A stretch of 55,128 bases of DNA from Clostridia bacterium. Its GTDB lineage: Bacteria; Bacillota; Clostridia; Peptostreptococcales; Anaerovoracaceae. The stretch covers positions 1 to 55,128 of the forward strand of contig JAKSSG010000007.1 of the NCBI GenBank assembly GCA_024403185.1, written 5' to 3'. The position numbers and the translations under genes are program-made. Below are positions 49,230-55,128 of this stretch, in pieces (the first letter of the stretch is position 1; each line of letters begins with the position of its first letter). Below the pieces are notes generated by a model, which was not told where the DNA came from, did not search any database, and saw only the letters and a program-made list of their open reading frames with translations.

Positions 49230-50000
49230 TTAGTTCCTTTCGTTTTCAAGGAATTCATCTGCGAATTCCATATATGCCTTTGCTCCTGTTGAGTTCGGGT
49301 CATAGGTAATTACCGGCATGCCATGGCTTGGTGCTTCTGCCAGTCTGACATTTCTAGGAATTACTGTTGTATAAACCTTTTCCCTGAAGTATTTCTTTAC
49401 TTCTTCCACAACCTGTACGGACAGGTTTGTTCTGCCGTCAAACATGCTGAGAATAACGCCTTCGATTTCCAGGCCCGGATTCATGTTTGTCTTAACGATA
49501 TCTATTGTACTCATCAGCTGACTTACACCTTCAAGAGCATAGAACTCACACTGGATCGGAATGAGAACGGAATCAACTGCGGTAAGCGCATTGATTGTCA
49601 GTATTCCGAGAGAAGGTGGACAGTCAATGAAAATGTAATCGTATTCCGGTTTCAGAACATCGATTGCCATCTTCAGTCTCTTTTCTCTTCCGGCGATGCT
49701 GATCAGTTCAACTTCTGCTCCTGCCAGCTGCACGCTTGCGGGCATGATATCCAGATTAGGAATGTCTGTCTGAACAATCGCTTCGCCCGGATGATGGTCG
49801 TCTTCGATGAGGATTTCGTGAGTGGTTATATCCAGATCTCTCTTTGATATCCCAACTCCACTTGTAGTATTGCCCTGCGGATCGATGTCAAGAATGAGGA
49901 CTCTCTTACCCTTCATTGCAAGACAAGCTGCAAGGTTAATATTTGTGGTGGTTTTTCCTACGCCACCTTTCTGGTTAAAAATTGCTATAGCCTTACCCAC
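49230..50000 (-). CDS. parA: Chromosome partitioning ATPase ParA (Soj), GTG start
   Basis: This 256-aa Walker-type ATPase has the deviant P-loop FNQKGGVGKTTTNINLAACL at residues 8-27, IDPQGNTTSGVG and DCPPSLGILTINAL. It drives movement of ParB-parS complexes and can affect DnaA. It starts with GTG at 50000 after a strong AAGGAGG. Order rsmG-parA-parB next to mnmE/mnmG is the standard origin-flanking layout of Firmicutes. Confidence 0.95.
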   Translation of the reverse strand: MGKAIAIFNQKGGVGKTTTNINLAACLAMKGKRVLILDIDPQGNTTSGVGISKRDLDITTHEILIEDDHHPGEAIVQTDIPNLDIMPASVQLAGAEVELISIAGREKRLKMAIDVLKPEYDYIFIDCPPSLGILTINALTAVDSVLIPIQCEFYALEGVSQLMSTIDIVKTNMNPGLEIEGVILSMFDGRTNLSVQVVEEVKKYFREKVYTTVIPRNVRLAEAPSHGMPVITYDPNSTGAKAYMEFADEFLENERN

Positions 50001-50038
50001 GTTATTCCTCCTTAATAAAAACTGTAATTCTTTGTTTG

Positions 50039-50044
50039 ATTATA
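50039..50044 (-). promoter_or_regulatory. Possible -10 box of parA
   Basis: A TATAAT on the minus strand about 40 bases before the parA GTG, with no clear -35. Confidence 0.35.
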
Positions 50045-50114
50045 TAACAAGAAAAAAACAAACGCTACAAAAACCGTGCAAAAAATATAAAAATGTTTTA
50101 AGGTTTATCTGCAA

Positions 50115-50130
50115 TGTTTCACGTGAAACA
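50115..50130. promoter_or_regulatory. parS centromere site
   Basis: A second exact TGTTTCACGTGAAACA, in the 194-bp gap between rsmG and parA. It is identical to the site at 48268-48283. Confidence 0.93.
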
Positions 50131-50194
50131 TTAGCTTTCCTGCTCTTAAAACATTTCCATATATTTCCATATAAATTTGTGTTCTTTCTTCTTC

Positions 50195-50896
50195 CTACAG
50201 CGGCTTCTTTGACGGTGTCCCGGCCTTTCTCGGATACTTTTCAGGTGTGTTTTCCGCCTTGTTTACAAAGACAAGCCTGTGGTTATAGCCCTCCTTCACT
50301 CTGAAATCCGAAGCGTCGATTCTGTCAAGCCTGCCGCCCAGAACCCTTATGGCGCCTAGTGCATCGTCTATTTCCGATTTGCAATCAGGTCCTTTATACG
50401 CTATGAACCATCCACCCTTTCGAACGAAAGGCAGGCAGTATTCACAGAGAGTGCTCATGTTGGCAACCGCTCTGGAAACACAAAGGTCAAAGGCCTCTCT
50501 CAGGCCCTCCTGTCTGCCTAGGTCCTCCGCTCTTCCGTGCACTACCGAGACGTTTTCGATTCCCAACTTCACACAGAGTTCCCTGATGATATTGATCCTT
50601 TTGGCAAGCGAATCCATCAGTACGAATTTCTTTTCCGGAAAGCATACCGCCAAAGGAATTCCCGGGAATCCTCCACCCGTTCCAACGTCAATGATTCTGT
50701 CTGCTTCAAGAAATTCCTCCGCCTCAACGCAGGACAGCGAATCAAGAAAATGCTTCTGCACAAATTCCTCCCTGTCCGTTATTGCCGTCAGATTTACACT
50801 TTCATTTTTTTCAAGTATGCAGTCCATGTACTGCATCAGCAAATCAGCCTTTGTTTCGGCGTCATTAATATTCAGTTTCTTTAATGCATCTATCAA
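50195..50896 (-). CDS. rsmG: 16S rRNA (guanine-N7) methyltransferase (RsmG/GidB), TTG start
   Basis: This 233-aa SAM-dependent enzyme methylates a guanine of 16S rRNA. The SAM motif is [20 protein letters not shown] near residue 68, with VHGRAEDLG and [19 protein letters not shown] after it. The start is a TTG at 50896 that overlaps the mnmG stop (TTGA), consistent with translational coupling. Loss of RsmG gives low-level streptomycin resistance in other bacteria. Confidence 0.93.
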   Translation of the reverse strand: MIDALKKLNINDAETKADLLMQYMDCILEKNESVNLTAITDREEFVQKHFLDSLSCVEAEEFLEADRIIDVGTGGGFPGIPLAVCFPEKKFVLMDSLAKRINIIRELCVKLGIENVSVVHGRAEDLGRQEGLREAFDLCVSRAVANMSTLCEYCLPFVRKGGWFIAYKGPDCKSEIDDALGAIRVLGGRLDRIDASDFRVKEGYNHRLVFVNKAENTPEKYPRKAGTPSKKPL

Positions 50897-52773
50897 CTTC
50901 TTCTCACCTTTTCAAGATAAATCAGCAGGACATTTATATCGGCCGGTGACACTCCGGATATTCTGGATGCCTGTCCGACAGAAAGCGGTCTGAACTGATT
51001 CAGCTTCTGCCTTGCTTCAATTCTGAGTCCGTCAATTGCCTCGTAGTCAAAATCCGGATCAAGTTTTTTGTTTTCAAGTCTTTTGAATTTTTCTATCTGC
51101 TGTTTTTGCTTCTCGATATACCCTTCGTATTTTATCTGCACTTCCATCATGGTTTTCTGATGTCTGGACATTTCCGGCCGGGTATCGTCGATTTCTTCCG
51201 TGTCATCGTAAGTGATTTCAGGTCTGCGCAGAATCTCAATGAGAGACTGGGCGCTCTTCAGAGGAGCACTTCCGTGAGCCTCCAGCAGGGGATTTGCCGC
51301 ATCAGGCTGAACAACCTTTCTGCGAAGACGCTCGGTTTCCTTCTCAACGATTTCTTTTTTCTCGAGAAATCTTTCGTATCTGTCTTCTTTGACAAGACCG
51401 ATCTCGTGACCTTTTTCCGTAAGTCTGAGGTCGGCATTGTCCTGTCTCAGCACCAGTCTGTACTCTGCTCTTGATGTCATTATTCTGTAAGGCTCATTGG
51501 TGCCCTTGGTAATCAGGTCATCAATGAGAACGCCGATATAAGCTTCGCTTCTGTCAAGAACGAAAGGATCCTTGCCATCCAGCTTGAGCACAGCATTGAT
51601 ACCTGCCATCAGACCCTGTGCTGCAGCCTCTTCGTATCCGGAGCTTCCGTTAAACTGTCCGCTGCAGAAAAGATTTTCTATGCTTCTGTTTTCCAGGTTG
51701 ATCTTAAGGTCAAGAGGATCTATGCAATCGTACTCTATGGCGTAGGCCGGTCTTACAATCTTGAGATTTTCAAGCCCCTCAATTGTTCTGTAGAATTCCT
51801 CCTGCACATCTTCAGGAAGGCTTGAAGACATTCCCTGAATGTACATCTCATCCGTGTGAAGACCTTCAGGCTCTATGAAAAGCTGGTGCCTTTCCCTGTC
51901 AGCAAACCTGTTGATCTTGTCCTCGATGGAAGGGCAGTATCTCGGTCCAACGCCTTCAATCTGCCCGCCAAAGAGAGCTGACCTGTGGAAGTTTCTTCTG
52001 ATTACTTCGTGGGTCTTTTCGTTTGTGTATGTAAGCCAGCACTTAATCTGGTCTTTTGTCAGATCATCATTCATGAAGGAGAACGGTACTATTTCCTCGT
52101 CTCCCTCCTGAGGAATCATCTTGTCATAGTCAAAGCTGTCCGCCAGAGCTCTTGCCGGAGTTCCCGTCTTGAATCTTCTCATGGGAAGACCGTATTCACG
52201 AAGCTTTTCCGCAAGCTCTGTTGAAGGAGCCATGCCGTTAGGTCCGCTTTCAAAGGCGCTCTCCCCAATAAATATTTTTCCTCCAAGGAAGGTTCCTGTT
52301 GCCAGAATGACTGCCCGACATCTGTAAACCGCACCTGTCTTAAGAACAACCCCGCAGGCTCTGCCGTTTTCGATAATTATGTCCACGGCCTCTCCCTGTT
52401 TCAGATCAAGAAGTTCTTCCTTCTCCAGAGTCTTCTTCATCTCAATGTGATACTGGTTCTTGTCAGCCTGTGCTCTCAGAGAATGAACCGCAGGCCCCTT
52501 AGCCGTGTTGAGCATTCTGCTCTGGATAAAGGTCTTGTCAATGTTAAGACCCATCTCTCCACCCAGGGCGTCAATCTCTCTTACGAGATGTCCCTTGCCC
52601 GTTCCGCCTATGGAAGGGTTGCATGCCATCATGGCGACAGCCTCAAGATTGATGGAAAGCATCAGGGTTTTCTTCCCCATTCTGGCCGCAGCAAGACCGG
52701 CCTCGCATCCTGCGTGACCCGCACCCACTACAATTATGTCGTATGTTCCCATTTCAAATCTGTTCATGCTCAT
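50893..52773 (-). CDS. mnmG: tRNA uridine 5-carboxymethylaminomethyl modification enzyme MnmG (GidA)
   Basis: This 626-aa FAD protein works with MnmE to modify the wobble uridine of tRNAs. It has the dinucleotide motif [40 protein letters not shown] with a conserved Cys, [20 protein letters not shown] and a C-terminal helical domain ([19 protein letters not shown]). The ATG at 52773 lies one base past the mnmE stop; later ATGs are possible, and a further 16 in-frame codons upstream fall in mnmE. Confidence 0.94.
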   Translation of the reverse strand: MSMNRFEMGTYDIIVVGAGHAGCEAGLAAARMGKKTLMLSINLEAVAMMACNPSIGGTGKGHLVREIDALGGEMGLNIDKTFIQSRMLNTAKGPAVHSLRAQADKNQYHIEMKKTLEKEELLDLKQGEAVDIIIENGRACGVVLKTGAVYRCRAVILATGTFLGGKIFIGESAFESGPNGMAPSTELAEKLREYGLPMRRFKTGTPARALADSFDYDKMIPQEGDEEIVPFSFMNDDLTKDQIKCWLTYTNEKTHEVIRRNFHRSALFGGQIEGVGPRYCPSIEDKINRFADRERHQLFIEPEGLHTDEMYIQGMSSSLPEDVQEEFYRTIEGLENLKIVRPAYAIEYDCIDPLDLKINLENRSIENLFCSGQFNGSSGYEEAAAQGLMAGINAVLKLDGKDPFVLDRSEAYIGVLIDDLITKGTNEPYRIMTSRAEYRLVLRQDNADLRLTEKGHEIGLVKEDRYERFLEKKEIVEKETERLRRKVVQPDAANPLLEAHGSAPLKSAQSLIEILRRPEITYDDTEEIDDTRPEMSRHQKTMMEVQIKYEGYIEKQKQQIEKFKRLENKKLDPDFDYEAIDGLRIEARQKLNQFRPLSVGQASRISGVSPADINVLLIYLEKVRRS

Positions 52774-52774
52774 C

Positions 52775-54127
52775 TTATTTTCCCAGACAGAATCTGGAGA
52801 ATACCTCTGTGAGTATTTCATCCGAAACTGTCTCTCCGATTATTTCACCGAGATTGTCAAATGCGTTTCTGATATCAATTTCAATGATATCAAGCGCCTC
52901 CTGTCTGGCCGCCATTGCCTTTGCATCATCAATAGCCTGCCCGGCCTTCCTGAGAAGGTCAATGTGACGCACGTTATTTACCATGACGCTTTCGCTCTGG
53001 CTTACCTGACCGCCGTAAACCAGCTCCTCGATCTTGTCTTCGATTTCGCTGATGCCTTCACCTCTGATGAGAGCGGTCTCGATTATATCGCTATTAGGCA
53101 ATCTGTCCGCCAGATCCCTTGAATTTACACGGTTTCCAATGTCCTGCTTGTTGATGAGTACCAGCGATTTTCTGCCTTCCAGATAGCTCATGATCTCTTC
53201 ATCTTCCTCTGTGAGAGGCTCACTACCATCAACAATGAATATGATAAAGTCGGCACTGTTAAATGCCTCTTTTGATTTCTCAATTCCAATTTTCTCTACT
53301 GTGTCATCAGTATCTCTGATGCCCGCTGTATCGATAAGATAAACCGGCAGATTTCTGATGCTGACAGATTCTTCAATAGTGTCTCTTGTTGTTCCCGGAA
53401 TCTCCGTTACGATTGCCCGGGATTCGCGAAGCAGACCGTTCATGAGAGAGGATTTGCCCACGTTGGGCTTGCCTACAATCGCAACTCTGATTCCCTCTCT
53501 GATCATTCTGCCCGCCTGGCTTCCTCTGAGAAGCTTCTCGATTTTTTCTTTAATAATGCAAAGGCAGGACTCCAGTTTTTCATATGTCATCTGCTCAATG
53601 TCTTCATCGGGATAATCAATGTTAACTGTAACATCGACCAGCAGATCCAGAATGTCCTTTCTGATGTTTCCTATTTCAGCTGACAGAGACCCTTCCAGCT
53701 GAGAAACTGCAACATCAAAGCTTCTGTCTGATTTTGCCTTTACTACATCAATTACGGCTTCTGCCTGGGAAAGGTCCAGTCTGCCGTTAAGAAAGGCTCT
53801 CTTTGTAAACTCTCCCGGCTCCGCCATTCGTGCGCCCTTCTTCAGAACCAGTCTGAGGGTCTTGAGAAGGGATACCATGCTTCCATGGCAGTTGATTTCT
53901 ACGACATCTTCTGCCGTATAGCTTGCCGGCGCTTTCATGTATACGGCCATTACTTCATCAATGATCTGTTCACCGTCGTAAACATGACCGTAGGAAAGTC
54001 TTCTGTTCTGAATTTTTCCATCAAAAATTCCGGACAGGATTTCTCTGGCTTCCGGTCCGCTTATTCTTATGATTCCTATTCCGCCTTCTCCGTAGGCTGT
54101 TGCAATGGCCGCAATTGTATCGTTCAT
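52775..54127 (-). CDS. mnmE: tRNA modification GTPase MnmE (TrmE)
   Basis: This 450-aa GTPase forms a complex with MnmG. It has the N-terminal THF-binding domain ([20 protein letters not shown]), the G domain with [20 protein letters not shown] near residue 217, [17 protein letters not shown] and INKQD, and the conserved C-terminal end FCLGK whose Cys is catalytic in the family. The THF domain binds a folate one-carbon donor. A GC-rich hairpin separates it from jag. Confidence 0.95.
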   Translation of the reverse strand: MNDTIAAIATAYGEGGIGIIRISGPEAREILSGIFDGKIQNRRLSYGHVYDGEQIIDEVMAVYMKAPASYTAEDVVEINCHGSMVSLLKTLRLVLKKGARMAEPGEFTKRAFLNGRLDLSQAEAVIDVVKAKSDRSFDVAVSQLEGSLSAEIGNIRKDILDLLVDVTVNIDYPDEDIEQMTYEKLESCLCIIKEKIEKLLRGSQAGRMIREGIRVAIVGKPNVGKSSLMNGLLRESRAIVTEIPGTTRDTIEESVSIRNLPVYLIDTAGIRDTDDTVEKIGIEKSKEAFNSADFIIFIVDGSEPLTEEDEEIMSYLEGRKSLVLINKQDIGNRVNSRDLADRLPNSDIIETALIRGEGISEIEDKIEELVYGGQVSQSESVMVNNVRHIDLLRKAGQAIDDAKAMAARQEALDIIEIDIRNAFDNLGEIIGETVSDEILTEVFSRFCLGK

Positions 54128-54140
54128 GATTTTAATAATA

Positions 54141-54163
54141 AAGGCCCGCTGATGGCGGGCCTT
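54141..54163 (-). terminator. Hairpin between jag and mnmE
   Basis: AAGGCCCGC and GCGGGCCTT form a perfect 9-bp stem with a five-base loop, followed on the minus strand by TATTATTAAAA. It lies immediately before the mnmE ATG, where no clear ribosome site is seen, so it may act as a partial terminator or affect mnmE translation. Confidence 0.6.
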
Positions 54164-54169
54164 ACCTGC

Positions 54170-54946
54170 TTACTTCTTAAGCTCAATAATAACTCTTCTG
54201 TAAGGCTCCTCGCCTTCACTTCTGGTTGTAATGTTAGGGTTCTTCTGCAGAGTTGCGTGAATTACCTTTCTTTCGTAAGGATTCATTGGCTCAAGGCGAA
54301 CATACTTCTTTGTCTTTTCAACCTTGGCTGCAAGTCTGTTTGCGAGCTGTTCCAGAGTCTTCTGTCTCTTGGCTCTGTAGTTCTCTGCATCTACTACAAC
54401 CTTTATGTATTTTTCCTTGTCCTTGTTAACAACAAGGCTTGTAAGATACTGAATCGCATCCAGTGTCTGTCCGCGCTTTCCGATTACAGTTCTTGAATCC
54501 TGGCCGTCCATTTCGATGTAAACCAGGTCTTCTCCTGTACGTGCGCTGAAGTTGAGTTCCAGCCCCATCTTTTCTGTTATGTCTTTAAGAAAAGCCAGTG
54601 CTTCGTGATCTTCAATTACTGTCAGACTGTCTTTATCAACATCATCGAGAGCGATGTTTCTTACCTTGTTATCCTTACTCTCCTGAGACTTCTTTTCGTG
54701 AGTTTTCTTTGTCTGCGGCTTCTTTTCCTGAACCTTCTTTTCCTTAATCTTTTCAGGTTTTGGAGGTTCTACCGGTTTAATCTTTTCTACTCTTACTTTA
54801 GCCGGCTTTGAACCGAGTCCGAGAAAGCCCTTTGTTGGTTCCTCGAGAACCGTAACTTCTACTTCGTCTCTGGAGCACTTCAGATCAAGGAGCGCATACT
54901 CGACGGCTTCTTCGACGTCGACGCCCCATTTTTCTGTAAAATCCAT
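54170..54946 (-). CDS. jag: RNA-binding protein Jag (KhpB)
   Basis: This 258-aa protein has an N-terminal Jag domain (VDVEEAVEYALLDLKCSRDE; PTKGFLGLGSKPAKVRVEK), a Lys/Pro/Glu-rich linker over residues 58-100, a KH domain (VIGKRGQTLDAIQYLTSLVV) and a C-terminal R3H domain with R-x3-H in ERKVIHATLQ. It is an RNA chaperone linked with cell division control in Gram-positive bacteria. GGAGG precedes the ATG. It follows yidC, as is usual near the origin. Confidence 0.94.
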   Translation of the reverse strand: MDFTEKWGVDVEEAVEYALLDLKCSRDEVEVTVLEEPTKGFLGLGSKPAKVRVEKIKPVEPPKPEKIKEKKVQEKKPQTKKTHEKKSQESKDNKVRNIALDDVDKDSLTVIEDHEALAFLKDITEKMGLELNFSARTGEDLVYIEMDGQDSRTVIGKRGQTLDAIQYLTSLVVNKDKEKYIKVVVDAENYRAKRQKTLEQLANRLAAKVEKTKKYVRLEPMNPYERKVIHATLQKNPNITTRSEGEEPYRRVIIELKK

Positions 54947-54970
54947 TATGTTTCCTCCAACTGTTGAGAC

Positions 54971-55128
54971 TTATAAATTTCTGTTTTTCTTTTCCAGCTT
55001 TTCTCTGATTCTTCTTTCCTGCTGTTCTCTCTTGATCTTCTTTCTCATTGTCTGCATGTGAATGTTGAAGCCGATCTGAATAATCTGGCTGACAGCCCAG
55101 TAGAGTGCCAGTCCTGATGGGAATGATC
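54971..55128 (-). CDS. yidC: Membrane protein insertase YidC/Oxa1, C-terminal end (partial)
   Basis: Only the last 51 codons are in the window. They read SFPSGLALYWAVSQIIQIGF, a typical final transmembrane segment of YidC, then a basic tail rich in Lys, Arg and Glu, ending at the TAA at 54971. The gene continues beyond the right edge. Its place before jag agrees with the order rnpA-yidC-jag found at Firmicutes origins. Confidence 0.88.
   Translation of the reverse strand, partial: SFPSGLALYWAVSQIIQIGFNIHMQTMRKKIKREQQERRIREKLEKKNRNL

Noticed and set aside
50001-50194. Replication origin in the rsmG-parA gap
   Set aside because: No cluster of DnaA boxes; the only clear element is parS. Gene order puts oriC beyond the right edge.
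1-55128. CRISPR arrays, insertion sequences, prophage, tRNA or rRNA genes
   Set aside because: No regularly spaced repeats, transposase, integrase, phage genes or tRNA/rRNA-like sequences were recognised by eye; nearly all sequence is accounted for by housekeeping operons.

Overview
The window looks like chromosomal DNA of a strictly anaerobic, low-to-moderate GC Firmicute (class Clostridia). The support is ferredoxin-dependent 2-oxoacid oxidoreductase genes, a PyrK/PyrD type 1B dihydroorotate dehydrogenase, FabK as the enoyl reductase, a short HisG with HisZ, a single-chain PurL, and the conserved gene order next to a Firmicutes origin (yidC-jag-mnmE-mnmG-rsmG-parA-parB). I cannot name the species. 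Almost everything is on the minus strand, transcribed right to left, away from the origin that should lie just beyond the right edge. Only an HTH-acyl ligase, its thioesterase partner and an HxlR regulator are on the plus strand. I see no tRNA, rRNA, insertion sequence, prophage or CRISPR array.

Layout from left to right. 1-3.05 kb: korABDC, a 2-oxoacid:ferredoxin oxidoreductase. 3.2-8.8 kb: a compact UMP operon pyrCKDFEBI. 8.9-10.0 kb: a Fic-domain protein with a large palindrome in its promoter. 10.1-22.3 kb: the purine operon purE-purC-fchA-purF-purM-purN/purO-purH'-purD-purL, preceded by two riboswitches in series (a guanine-class aptamer, then a ZTP aptamer, each followed by its own terminator-like hairpin). 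22.4-28.1 kb: a fatty-acid operon acpP-fabK-fabD-fabG-fabF-fabZ-fabF. 28.1-30.6 kb: divergent from it, an XRE-HTH/AMP-ligase fusion and a hot-dog thioesterase. 30.6-38.9 kb: a histidine biosynthesis operon hisD-Z-G-C-B-H-A-F-IE-K. 38.9-40.9 kb: a RelB/YoeB-like remnant, a LysE exporter, an HxlR regulator and a small unknown gene. 40.9-48.0 kb: histidine degradation, hutH-hutU-hutI-fchA-ftcD-gntR. 48.2-55.1 kb: parB, parA, two parS sites, rsmG, mnmG, mnmE, jag and the 3' end of yidC.

One-carbon chemistry ties the operons together. Histidine breakdown yields formimino-THF, which FchA converts to methenyl-THF. Purine synthesis uses formyl-THF twice (PurN and AICAR formyltransferase). Histidine synthesis releases AICAR into the purine pathway. 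AICAR/ZTP accumulates when formyl-THF is short, and a ZTP aptamer sits on the operon that carries a second fchA. The most unusual items are the tandem guanine/ZTP leader, a PurF whose glutaminase site has lost its nucleophile and other glutamine-site residues, a PurN-PurO fusion beside a stand-alone AICAR formyltransferase, and the HTH-ligase fusion whose promoter is embedded in an inverted repeat.
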